In this document: positions 1 through 10,202 of the stretch, one piece after another | Layout: each line of letters starts with the position of its first letter | How positions within the stretch are numbered: the first letter of the stretch is position 1 | NCBI GenBank assembly: GCA_003427395.1 | Contig: BFEA01000451.1 | Location: 1,001,768 to 1,021,767 of the forward strand | Direction: 5' to 3' | Length of the DNA stretch: 20,000 nt | From: Chara braunii | Lineage: Eukaryota > Streptophyta > Charophyceae > Charales > Characeae | Notes under the pieces: generated by a model | Told to the model about the DNA's origin: nothing | Database searches by the model: none | Seen by the model: the letters and a program-made list of their open reading frames with translations, nothing else | Program-made: the position numbers and the translations under genes

Positions 1-95
<95 letters not shown>
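1..95. repeat. (TC)n/(TG)n compound microsatellite
   Basis: A pure TC dinucleotide run occupies 1-37. A single A follows, and then a TG run reaches about 95. Both runs are uninterrupted, so the array is probably young and variable in length. It begins at the window edge and may extend further left. Long open frames across it (Cys-Val or Thr-His repeats) are artefacts of the dinucleotide repeat. Confidence 0.98.
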
Positions 96-98
<3 letters not shown>

Positions 99-220
99 TC
101 TCCGGCCCCTGAAGCTTCGCCCCCGCACCCGCTGGCAGTCTGCGCGGTTCGGTGCCGGCCCGGACCCTCCCTCGCCCGGCGCCCAGCCCCGTGCCGCCTC
201 TTCCCTCTCCCCTCGCTCTT

Positions 221-355
221 CGCTTGGTTTCTGCGGCCAGACCTGTCCCTCCAGCGGCGCTTGGTTTTTGTGCCCGCCTCGGTCCGCGTCAGTCCTCTCC
301 CTCCTGTGCCGCTTGGTTTTTGTGGCCGCGCCGGTCCTGTCCCTCCTTGGCACAC
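221..355. repeat. degenerate tandem modules in GC-rich DNA
   Basis: Three modules begin with the word CGCTTGGTTT at 221, 258 and 310. Each continues into a GC-rich stretch and ends in a CTGTCCCTCC or CTCTCCCTCC word. Spacings of 37 and 52 bp show that the units differ by insertions or deletions. The surrounding DNA (96-430) is strongly C-rich on the plus strand. Open frames here differ between strands and carry no recognisable domain. I see a decayed minisatellite and not a gene. Confidence 0.7.
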
Positions 356-430
356 CCGATGACGGGCCCCTGCCACAATTTCTCGTGGGGCCGCGCCGAC
401 GTTTGTCGGTGGGACCGCTGTATCCTTTAA

Positions 431-1240
431 GGGTATAGGGAAAAGAAATATGGAGTCAACGACCTTGAAACAGGGTCAAGTTCAGGGGTTGGCCAGTTCT
501 GATTGAGACATTGAGGTAGGATTGTGGAGGCGTAGGTTCGGAGAAGCCAAGAGTGTCATGCTATTTCGGTGTCAACGTCGGAGCGGGTCCTCGATGAACA
601 GGAGGCACCGGCTGAACGCCATAGCCGCTGCAGCGAGACGAAGTTACGTGTATAGAAGGGAAGCGGTAGGGCGGACGACGCCATCAAGAAGCAAGGAACG
701 TAGCATGCAACATGTCCAGGCCATGCATGGAAGCGAATGCCCGTTGCGTTACTTGGCTTTTTGGCGTGACGACGACAGAAGGAAATGAGTTAAAAATTTA
801 GTAGGACTATTGGGATGCAACAAAGGTGAAAACGAGGAGTAAGGAGAAGAGAGTAAGGGACGGCGACTTTTGAATCGGACGAAGATGAAAGGAGTGTGGG
901 GGTGATGGGAAATGAATAGATGAGGATTAGAAGAGGGTTTGTCTCGGTGACAAGGTGAGATGCAGTAAAGAGGGGATCATCGTCTTTGGGACGACTCCGA
1001 CAATGGAGTATCTAACCAACGGAAGGACGAAAGGTGCACTGCATCCAGCAGGGCATCTGTTCGACGGAAGGACGAAAGGCGCACTGTATATATCATCGAG
1101 GAGGCCAGGACAATCAACGCGAGGAGAAAGCTCTAGGCACTGGTTCTTTGTCCTTTGGGGCCCCGGGAACCCCCCCGGTGAAGGAAGAGGAAGAGCCCAG
1201 AGGTACGTGCCGAACTCTCGCAGCGTCCCCGTCCTCGAAT
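431..1240. other. no recognisable gene
   Basis: This stretch has mixed base composition and only short open frames (for example 522-788 and 955-1374). Their translations are basic, lack known motifs, and run into simple-sequence DNA. A TATATAT word at about 1087 could be a promoter element, but no downstream coding sequence supports it. The one clear structure is the pair of 23 bp direct repeats at 1019-1086. The left end of LINE-A could lie in this stretch or further right. Confidence 0.5.
1019..1086 (+). repeat. short direct repeat, 45 bp period
   Basis: The words ACGGAAGGACGAAAGGTGCA (from 1019) and ACGGAAGGACGAAAGGCGCA (from 1064) differ at one position and are 45 bp apart. The following CTG is also shared. 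The DNA between them is unrelated. This is a two-copy local duplication of unknown role. Confidence 0.85.
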
Positions 1241-1289
1241 TCCCTCTCGTTCCCTCTCCGATCCCCCTAGATCTATCCCCTTGCTCTTC

Positions 1290-2560
1290 CCCAGCTCTTC
1301 CCCTACACCAATCCCTCTCGACCTGTACCTTCCCCTATACCGATCCCCTCCGATCTGTACCTCGCTGTTCCTGAGTTGTAATTTCCCACTCGATCTCGAT
1401 CGGCAGCGCTCTCCCCTTCCCATGCAGCGACGAACCAGCCCCTGCGCCGACTCACATCCACGCCGCCACCCCGTCCATCCCTCATACCTCCCCAACCTAC
1501 ACGTCTCTTCCCGACCCCCACCATCCCCTTGAACCTGTGACCCCTCGCACTCTTCATCTCACCTCCCCCGCTCTTCCCCTCCACCAATCCCTCCCAACTA
1601 GTACCCCCCTTTCTCCTAGTTCACCCCTTGAATCCCCTCGCTCTTCCCCTCCACCCATCCTCCTCGACCTGTACCCCAATCCCGATCCCCCTCGACCCGT
1701 GACTTGCTGTCCCCGATCTACGATTTCCCCCACCCCACCTTCCCGTCTCGTACCTCCCCCGATCCTGATCGGCAGCGCTCTCCCCTTCCCTTACACTGAC
1801 AAACCATCCTCCCCAGCTCCTACGCTATCCCCGATACACGTCACCCCGTCCAGCCCTCGAACCTCCCCAATCTACCCGCTGGCTCTTCCTCTCCATCAAT
1901 CCTCCCCCAGCCTCTGCGTTGTCCCCAATCCATGTCACCCCGCCCAGCCCTCGAACCCCCCCAATTTTCCCACTCGCTCTTCTTCTCCACCGATCTTCCC
2001 CGACTTGTACCTCACCCCGATCCCATCCGGCCTAAGCCCCGCTATTCCCGATCTGTGACCTCCCCCGCTCCGCCTCCCCGATTTGTACCCCCCCTGATCC
2101 TGATCCGTAGTGATTGCCCGCCCTCTCCCCTCCCCCCTGAACCACCTTGACCCGTACCCCTCTGTCCCCGATCCACGTCACCTCCTGCCCCCTACCATCC
2201 CCTTAATCTGCGACCTCTCGCTCTCCTCATCCCACTTCCCCAATATATTCCCTCGTTCTTCCCCTCCACCAATCCCTCCTCATCCCACTTCCCCAATCTA
2301 TCCCTTTTTTCTCCCCCTCCACCAATCCCTCCCGACTTGTACGCTTCCCGATCCCGTGCCTCGCTGTTCCTGATCTGCGACTTCCCTCACCCTGCCCCTC
2401 CGGAACCACCCCGACCCGTACCCCGCTGTTCCTGATCCACGTCACCTCCCACCCCCGACCCCCCCTCGATCTGTGACCCCTCACTCTCCTTACCCCACGT
2501 CCCAGCTGTCGTTGATCACCCCCGTCGAGTCTTTCCCCATCTTACCCCCCTCTTTCCTGT
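1290..2560. repeat. pyrimidine-rich array, four ~330-375 bp units
   Basis: The plus strand is almost entirely C and T, punctuated by GATC, GTACC and CACGTCACC words. A landmark of the form GCTCTTCCCCTCCACCAATC recurs, its CCACC (ACACC in the first copy) at 1305, 1651, 1987 and 2319. That gives unit lengths of 346, 336 and 332 bp. A second landmark, CGGCAGCGCTCTCCCCTTCC at about 1400 and 1770, keeps the same phase at 370 bp and has a degraded match near 2095. The CACGTCACC landmark lies at about 1836, 2174 and 2438. The last unit therefore lacks about 70 bp. Within units there are smaller 70-95 bp sub-repeats. Frames across it are proline/serine-rich junk. The array ends just before LINE-A and could be its 5' UTR or an older satellite. 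Confidence 0.75.
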
Positions 2561-2679
2561 TCACATCTAGCTCCCCAATCTATCTTAAAAGTACAGGCGA
2601 TACGAACCCTTGACACTAGGAGCACATTGAAATCAGACGTGTGAGTACAGATCCGTCACGCCCCTACACAAAAGACAAC

Positions 2680-4503
2680 ATGGCAAATCTAAAAAATGAA
2701 GCAAGAAAAAGAAAAGGAAGAGGACGACCGCAGACGATTTGGTATCAGGGTGCCATGGGTCATCACTCAACTAATTGGCGGCCCCGGCGTGGGAAGGAAA
2801 CGAGGGAGGTGGAGACTGCGGAAGAGACCTCCTCCTCCCAACCCCCCCTCACAAATCACACAGAAGGTTCATGGTCTCGATCCTCGGCCTCCCCGACAAA
2901 GCTGCTAAAGGAGATGAAGAACCTACAGAAGGGGAAAGAAGTCAAAAACAGTCCCCCTCATGGGTCCCCCCCTTCGTGGGCTGATAAGCTCAAGAAAATT
3001 TATACAGGCCAAACTTTGTCAGTCAAAAGAGACGGAGAGGGGGAGGGAGACCTGGAAATCCCTCTGGACAATCTGACCACAGCGTCGGCCTTCTTTCTCG
3101 CAAAATTCCTGGTCAACCCAAAAGACAAGATAATTAGCCAAGGGGGAAAAAAGCACAGGGTAAAGGCCCTCTCGAGCGATATGATCAGGGAAAGGGATGC
3201 GATATACACCCGTCATGCAAGTACATGGGTTTTTGACGACGACACTGCCTATAAATCCGCCAACGATAAGGTAGGGTGGATCAGGAAAAGACTTGCAAAC
3301 CTTAAAGGATCAGAAAAGGGCGCACGGGACTTCTTCCTAATCCAACCTATCTCATTGACGGTCTTCACGGTAATCTGTATGTTTGATTCTGATAAGCGGA
3401 TTATGGACACATGGCGGAGCATACCCTGTGGGTGTTCGGAGGTTCGGATTTTCCCCTGGTCCCCCCCAAAACAACAAAGGCCAGAGGAAAATCGGGACCA
3501 ACTGATGATGGACCATTATTGGATGGAGTTCCGTCATGTGCCCATCGAAATTCAAGGGGCTTTTGTCGAGGAATTAGCTCAAAAATACGAGATTGTTGAT
3601 TTCATTGACCCCCTTCCCCCCCATGTGGCCCCAAGGGACGAATATCTCATGGTGGCCTTGGACCTACCGAAAGTACAAATCTTTACCATTGATGATGTGA
3701 TCCTCTTTCGAGTGGGAGGGAGAGACTTCAGAATCCACACTGCACATAAAACAAGGCCTTGGTGTTTTAAATGCCAGGCATACGGCCACCTCCCGACGGA
3801 ATCTGATTGTCCCCACCACCCAGTCAAAAGGATCAGATCCACAGGACGCTTGCTACGCGATCCTTTCAAGGACACTTGGTGGAGAACTGTCGACGCAGGG
3901 CACGAAGGATGGGTGTATGTGGATGAACTCCAAGAAGGCGGTGGGGTGAGAGGATGGGAATGGGAGAAAGGGGAAGTAGTGGATTGGAACACCAAACCAA
4001 CAGACCAATGGATCCCTCCTAAACCGGTGGAGGCACATATGGACAAAACTGTCAACCTCTCATATCCTCCCTCAAAGGAAACAGGCGCACTGGCCCATAG
4101 AAAACAAAGCAGGTCAGAAGCAGTGGGGATTGAGCCCACAGAGCCCAGGCCTCAGGACTTCATTAGTTCGTCAGAATTGGGACAGCTATGGCAATCCCCG
4201 ACCCCGAAGAGAAAAGCACATTCCGGCAAGCCCGGAAAAATACAAAACCAAAACAAACGAAGCAGCCTAAAAAAGCTAGACAATAGATTCCGGGCTATAG
4301 CTAGTACTACAGAAACAGGGGACAAACAAACAGCCAAGCAGCTGCCAGGGGAAGTGGAGCAGAACGACCAAACAGGTGGGGAAGGGAAAGGCAAAACACA
4401 AGAGAGGCCGAAGATCCCTATTGGGGGCAATTGTGAACAGAAGGATAAGGGGGGGGAGAGGGAGGGGGAGAGGGAGGGGGTGGGGGAAAGGGAAGGGGTC
4501 TAA
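2680..4503 (+). CDS. LINE-A ORF1, gag-like RNA-binding protein with zinc knuckle
   Basis: The protein has 607 codons from the ATG at 2680. The frame is open a little further upstream, to 2641, but without an ATG. Residues 1-145 are basic and Ser/Pro-rich. Residues about 145-360 resemble the RRM-like gag domain of plant LINEs (DUF4283 type), seen in the WRSIPCG, RIFPWSPP, YWMEFRHVPIE and LMVALDLP blocks. A zinc knuckle follows with Cys362, Cys365, His370 and Cys377. The last gap is six residues, while the common form has four. The C-terminal 200 residues are charged and end in a Gly-Glu-Arg repeat encoded by a G-run. Such proteins coat LINE RNA. There are no internal stops, unlike in the downstream ORFs. 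The family call is by eye. Confidence 0.85.
   Translation: MANLKNEARKRKGRGRPQTIWYQGAMGHHSTNWRPRRGKETREVETAEETSSSQPPLTNHTEGSWSRSSASPTKLLKEMKNLQKGKEVKNSPPHGSPPSWADKLKKIYTGQTLSVKRDGEGEGDLEIPLDNLTTASAFFLAKFLVNPKDKIISQGGKKHRVKALSSDMIRERDAIYTRHASTWVFDDDTAYKSANDKVGWIRKRLANLKGSEKGARDFFLIQPISLTVFTVICMFDSDKRIMDTWRSIPCGCSEVRIFPWSPPKQQRPEENRDQLMMDHYWMEFRHVPIEIQGAFVEELAQKYEIVDFIDPLPPHVAPRDEYLMVALDLPKVQIFTIDDVILFRVGGRDFRIHTAHKTRPWCFKCQAYGHLPTESDCPHHPVKRIRSTGRLLRDPFKDTWWRTVDAGHEGWVYVDELQEGGGVRGWEWEKGEVVDWNTKPTDQWIPPKPVEAHMDKTVNLSYPPSKETGALAHRKQSRSEAVGIEPTEPRPQDFISSSELGQLWQSPTPKRKAHSGKPGKIQNQNKRSSLKKLDNRFRAIASTTETGDKQTAKQLPGEVEQNDQTGGEGKGKTQERPKIPIGGNCEQKDKGGEREGEREGVGEREGV
4446..4499 (+). repeat. G-run tract at the ORF1 3' end
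   Basis: At least six runs of three or more G occur on the coding strand within about 50 bp, separated by A, AGA or T. The runs include one of eight and several of five. They encode the terminal Gly-Glu-Arg repeat of ORF1 and lie only 28 bp before the next ORF's ATG. By composition the mRNA could form a G-quadruplex here. Homopolymer runs of this kind also slip easily. Confidence 0.85.
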
Positions 4504-4526
4504 CGGTACACGAGGGAGAAAATCAT

Positions 4527-5741
4527 ATGGACCAGGGGAAAGGGGCTGCGATCCTAAGCACACACCAGGAGAACAGGCAGCACACCTTAGGGGAGGTAGC
4601 AGCATTGGACCCTTCTCAAGGGCCTCAGGCCTCGCAAGAATCATCCCCCCAAATGGACCTTTCTGGAAGGCCTCCGACCACAAGAGAGACCCCCCCCAAA
4701 ACGGACCCATTCTTTCAGGCTTTTGGACCCCAACCCATGGATTGGGAACCACCGGCGACCCCCCCAGATGAAGAGATGATGGATAGCAAACCCGAGGCTT
4801 GGGGGTCACAAGGGGAAGAGGATGTCGAGACCAAGCTAAAGGGTCTGGCGGAATGGTTAATTGGCCAACTCCAGACGCTATATAAAGGCCAAACAGAGTC
4901 ATACTGGGATGAGGCTTACATAAAAGTGTTTTCCCTACTGGATGAGAACCCCAACCTGAAACACGCCTTGGGGCAAGGGCTATCCCCGGACAGGGATTGG
5001 CGACAGGTGTTGTACAGAGTCAGGAACATCGTGCGCCAAAAATTCCAGCCCCCCGCAACGATAAGGACGCCAGACCTGTCTAAAAGGACAGTAAATCCAG
5101 ATCGCGCTGACAAGCCCCCTCCTCACCCCCCTGATCATACAAAACCGACCATGCACACTGAACAAACTAGACAGGGAGAGGACGAGGCCTCAAAAGCAGC
5201 AGAGGAAACTGAACTTTCAAAGCGGTCAAAAATGTGTCACCTCATCGAGAAGGGGCTGTACTACAAAAGCCTGCCGGAGGGGGACAGAGTGTTGGTGCTT
5301 CCGATCAGGAGGAAGACAGGAAAATGGGAACTAGGCCCGTCTCCTGCTGACTCAGAGGACCCATATGCCCCTGCTTATGGAGGAATGGCATTGCATGGTT
5401 GGCATATGTAGAGGAAAGGGGCATTACGGATCCAAGAGGTCACAAATTTTATTGCAAACCATTACGAACCGGGGGCAATGGCCACCATCAGCGTGTCATC
5501 AGAGAATCTGAAGATGGCCTATAAGGATCTCTACGTGAGATTCGAAGACAACAAGGAAGTGGGGCTACAATGGCACACACATAACACGCTTCTAGACACC
5601 CAACAACTAAAAATAAAACCTAGTAACATTTGGTCGACGGATGATCTACTCACATGGATTTGCACGATACTGAGGAAAAATATCCTCAATCAGGGGGTGG
5701 GCTGGGAGACACAAGAGTGGTCACCGTTACAAAACAGATAA
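4527..5741 (+). pseudogene. LINE-A extra ORF between gag and endonuclease, one nonsense codon
   Basis: The frame starts at ATG 4527, 23 bp after the ORF1 stop and in another frame. It runs 404 codons to the TAA at 5739-5741. A single TAG at 5409-5411 (codon 295) splits it; the same frame is open on both sides. Residues 1-95 are Pro/Gln-rich. Residues about 100-175 look helical, with Leu/Trp-rich text such as AEWLIGQLQTLYKGQ and a WRQVLYRVRNIV block. Residues 195-230 are charged and 230-400 look globular. I recognise no domain. It could be the N-terminal part of ORF2, since the endonuclease frame begins about 30 bp later, or a separate third ORF. The upstream frame is also open without an ATG, so a frameshift fusion with ORF1 is possible. 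Confidence 0.7.
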
Positions 5742-5772
5742 TGGAAGGGGGCAAAGGGACGCATGAACTACG

Positions 5773-8700
5773 ATGGACTGGGTAAAAGTGGTGTATGGAA
5801 AGAACAAAAAATGGAAACACACCCTCCAACAGGCGGACCTGGATATTAGGTCGATCAATGTAAATGGTCTAGCATCCCGCAACCCGAAAAAAAACAATGC
5901 GTTGTGGGACTTAATGCAGGGGGTCGAGGGTAGAACATGGTCGGGCGTGGTTTGCGTTCAGGAAACCCATCTAATGGAAACGCCAGAGCACCACAGGGCC
6001 CACGAGCAAGTTTGGCCCTTTCAAGGCTACCAAGCTTTTGCCCCCAGCCCGGGGAGCGCCGGGGTGGCAGTATGGATCCCGCCCGAATCACGCTTAGAAG
6101 TACTCAGCTGGGAAAAGGATAAGGAGGATGGACGATGGGTTAAGGTGTTGGGCATGTTGGAACTAGATGTGGTTTGCATTATATCCTTATATGCCCCTGA
6201 CACATCCTGTGAGAGAACCTTTTTTGAAAAAATCTAAAAGGTCCCCACCCCAGATATTCTCATAATTCTAGCAGGAGATTTCAATGCCGCACCGGACAGA
6301 TGGTTGGACCGATGGAAAGTCCACCCCACTATCGCACACAACACAGAGGAGGATGAGCGGATGTTGAGGGACTTGTGTGCTCCCCTCTCGCTTTTCGACA
6401 CCTTCAGGCGCAGCTTCCCAATTGAAAAGGCCTTTACCTGCTTTCAAAACAATGACTCCGCCAGATTGTCTAAATCCCGGATCGATTTAATTTTGGCGTC
6501 AGAGGATTTGGGAGGGGGGCTCACTGTGGCAGCAATATTACCGACCAGCCCGTACCCAGTTATGGACCACAGGATGTGCATGGCAGTTTGGACCTTTCGC
6601 AAACAACGAGACCAGAGGGCTAGCTACTATAAACTCAATACCTCCCTACTTCGGTTCAAATCCTTCCAGAAATACTGCAGCAGGCTTGGGACTTTTGGAA
6701 AGACCACCGCTCTCAACAAGACTCTCAAATCGCATGGTTCAACAACGGACTGTATTTTATGGGAAAAAAATGTAACGAAAACTCCAAATATCTAGCTGCA
6801 CAATGTCATCATCAAGAAATCACGATAATGCAAAACCTCATACATGCAGAACAAGAGCAAATTTCACAAGGGCAGGAATCAAGTACCTATGAACTACAAA
6901 ACCATAAACTACACTTGAAGACTCAACTTCTGAAACGCGCACAGTATCGATGGCAGGGAGCCCAAACAAGGGCAACTTGAAGGCTATCCAGATTCTCTAC
7001 TAAAGGAACAATGAATTCTCACTTCTTCTGCCTAGCTAGAACACGTTTCAAAAGGACCATGATCGAGGCACTCTACGAACCAAAAGCTAGGGAATCAGCC
7101 CTGGTCGTGACCACGGCCCAATGCACTAAGATAACATATGATTTTTATAAAGACCTTTTTTCCTCGCATGTGGATAAGTGAGGAACGTATACCACGATCG
7201 CCAATTTAAAGAATTCTTGGAACCAGTCAACAAAACTCTAACACATGAACAACGCAAATCCTTAGAGGCCCCACTCTCCAAACAGGAGATATGGACCGCC
7301 ATCCTTCAAATGAAGGAAGAGAAGGCACCGGGGATTGATGGTTTCCCTAAGGAAGTTTGGGAAACCACATGATATTTTTTTAGCCAGGACGTCATGAGCT
7401 TCTACAAAGAAGTATGGCTCACAGGTGAGATGGGTGAAAGGGTGGGGCAAGGGATACTGACCCTCCTATGTAAAAAAGGGGACAAAATGGATATTAGAAA
7501 TTACCGTCCAATCACACTTCTCACAGTAGCATAGAAAATGTTGTCCAAGGCCTTAGCTAATAGAATGATCCCTGTAATGGAAGACATCATCCATCACTCC
7601 CAAACAGGCATCATGGAGAATAGGAATATACAAGATAACATCCTGTTAATCCACGAGGTACTTCAACTCACGAGACACTCCCGTCAGAACGCAAATTCGG
7701 TTTTCATTGACTTCGAAAAGGCCTACGACCATGTGGATTGCCGTTTCTAGACAGATGCTTGGAAAAAATGAACTTTGGGCCAGATTTCAGACGCGGGATA
7801 CAAATCCTGCGCCGGAATGCAACCACCTACGTCCAAGTCAACGGCAGCCTGGCACCGCCCCTACGCCTGGAGCGGTCGGTCTGCCAGGGGGACCCAATTG
7901 CTCCCTTCCTTTTCCTGGTCATTATGGAAGCACTGGCTATCAACCTTCGGGCAAACAAAAACATTACCAGAATCCGAGTCACACACATCCCAAAGGACGC
8001 AATCCCCGTATGCTCCCTTTTTGTGGATGATCTCACAATTTTCGTAGAAGCCACTCATAGCAACATGTAGCAAATTCAATAGATGATGGAAAAGTTTGCG
8101 AAGTTTTCCAACATGACAGTCAACCATGGATGCCGTTGGAAATCCTAGTAAGAATCCTAGGGGTATCTATGACCACATAGGGACGCCCACCAACCGATGA
8201 CGAATGGATCAGCGCCCCGACTCAGCAAGAACTAAACAATTGGAGAAACAAACACACATCTCTGTTTGGCCGCACTCTAGTAATTAACAATTTCATTTTT
8301 GCAACATTATGGTACAAGTCGTTACTGTGGCCCTGAGGAGCCTAAGGAAATTGGTAGCGGCCTTCCTATGGAGGGGAGACGGCGAGCAGAGCAATGTAAT
8401 AAGTCGAGTGGCGTGGGATTCAATTATTCAACCAAAGGTGGGAGGAGGCCTGGGAATAATTGACCTGACCACGCAGGTGCAAGCATTACGACTAAGATGG
8501 ATAAAAAAACTGATCTTCGCCCCTTAGTGTTTGTGGTGCGTATTAGCTCTGGAACACCTAGTCCGGCTGGCCCCAAAACCCCCCTAAACGATCCACCCGC
8601 TGACATGGCTGGAGGACCATTTCTGGATGATTCCACGTAAGCTCCCCCAAGGAAGGGAGGGGCTGGACGGTGGTGGTCAGGCAATGGACAACTTCTGGCC

Positions 8701-10202
8701 ATCTCTGCTGGAAACCTGGCGTAGACTTCCGCTCCCAGACATTACCCACCCCAACCGTTGGGAGAAAGTCTACCGACAACCCCTCTTTGGAAATCGGTGG
8801 ATGATAGACTCGAGTGGCTGGGTCATGACAAGCTCATCCTTGCCCTGGAAAAGTTGGGTTAAAAGAGGGGTGCTCAGGTTGGGGATCTCTGAGACAATGA
8901 CAGATAGGACTGGATAACAGGAGACCAGTTGCGAGGAATCCTGCGGTACTATTACCACGTAGAGGAGCTTTTGGATAACCTAATTGAAGCCATTCCACTG
9001 GCGTGGTACCGAATTCTTAAACGAGGCCCCACTTTGGGTAGCAAGTACGGAAACCCCACTAAGGACGGGCCAGGTACATACGGTCTCACCTCAAACTGTC
9101 CTGGTCAAACACTACACCATCGCCAAAGCAGGCATCCTCCAAGGAAATAGAGCCCCCTTCAAATGGAAAGAGAAAACATCCGTGTACCGAGTGAGAGTTA
9201 TAGAAGAGAAGGGACAGAGGATGGTGTTTCAGCCTCTCAAACCAATCCACGATCTGGCTCTGGACGCAGCAGAAGGGGCATGGAAGCTCCCCCAGAAAAG
9301 GGGGGCCCCAAAGCTGGTCGCATCAGCCTACAAAACGCTCAGACCTAAAAGGCGTTTGAGAGACACAGTTAACAACCAATGGGCCAGACACCTAAATGTG
9401 GACTGTTCCCTCCTATCACCGATTCAGTGGTTCAAGGAACAAAAATCTAAACCCATAAAAATCACCTCCCTGCAGTGGCAGATTGCCCACCGCTGTTTGC
9501 CAACCAATGACTGGCTGACTGATCGCACTAATCTAGAACAAAGAGGTCTGCTACTTTCGTGGTGCCAGTGGTGCTAGAGTCTTTTTCCTTTCTATAAGAA
9601 GGCAGAGACCATCAAACCTATTTTCATGCAATGCCCGATCGGCCAATTCATATGGAGATGGTGGGACCGCATATGGAGGAAAATGGAATCGGCAATCCCC
9701 TGGCCCTGGTCCTGGCAAGCCATATTGGCTGGCCACTGACCGCCGACAGGAGTAGCCACGACCTTCGTAGAGAATATGTACAGACTTGGAAGGAGGGCGG
9801 TGATATGGGCACTTTGGTGGCAGAGGTGCACCTTAGCCATGGAGAAGGTGAGAGTAGAAGGGCCAGAGATCATAGAACAGATTCAGCAGCAGGTGCATTT
9901 TGAACTCACACAAAGATGGTTAGAAACCGTTAGATACAAAAGCACATTTACACCTCTTTAGGAAAATTGGAGATGCTTTTTGCACAGATTGGGTAGGAGG
10001 GGAGAGAGAAGGATGGATTGCAAAAGTGGAATGGAGTGGAGACAGGGGAGAGGGACAGCCGGATTTGGAAGATATGAGAGACTACTGTCTAATTTTCAAA
10101 GACTGGACAAACATAGAACCCTCATTCCCATTGCGCCCTCCCTCGGATTTTCTAAACCCGTTCCCACCTCATGTCCTTTCCCTGTCAGAGATTCTGTCCT
10201 GA
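5773..10202 (+). pseudogene. LINE-A ORF2, endonuclease-reverse transcriptase, heavily broken
   Basis: The endonuclease domain (about 5855-6590) shows INVNGL, CVQETHL (Glu at 5962), GDFN (6274-6285), SRIDLIL (about 6475) and the Asp-His pair at 6565-6570. The reverse transcriptase begins in a short frame at 6993-7181 (HFFCLARTRF, YDFYKDLF). It continues with PGIDGFP (7328-7348), NYRPITLL, FIDFEKAYD (catalytic Asp 7709), SVCQGDPIAPFLF and FVDD (8020-8031), which replaces the usual YADD. The C-terminal part has WDSIIQPKVGGGLGI (about 8425) and a zinc-binding region (WQIAHRCLPTNDWL, then CQWC and MQC; the usual His reads Pro). The last frame ends at 10202. In-frame stops lie at 6235, 6978, 7370, 7532, 8068, 8080, 8525, 8585, 8915, 9575 and 9737. 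Frame changes fall near 6675, 7178, 7740, 8100-8150, 8330, 8917, 9000-9060 and 9960. Confidence 0.93.

Noticed and set aside
40-438. Open frames of Cys-Val or Thr-His repeats from the start of the window
   Set aside because: They are forced by the TG dinucleotide run and continue into GC-rich non-coding DNA; no domain is seen.
1537-2373. Pro/Ser-rich frames in the pyrimidine-rich block
   Set aside because: They follow directly from C+T-only DNA, and indels between the tandem units do not preserve frame.
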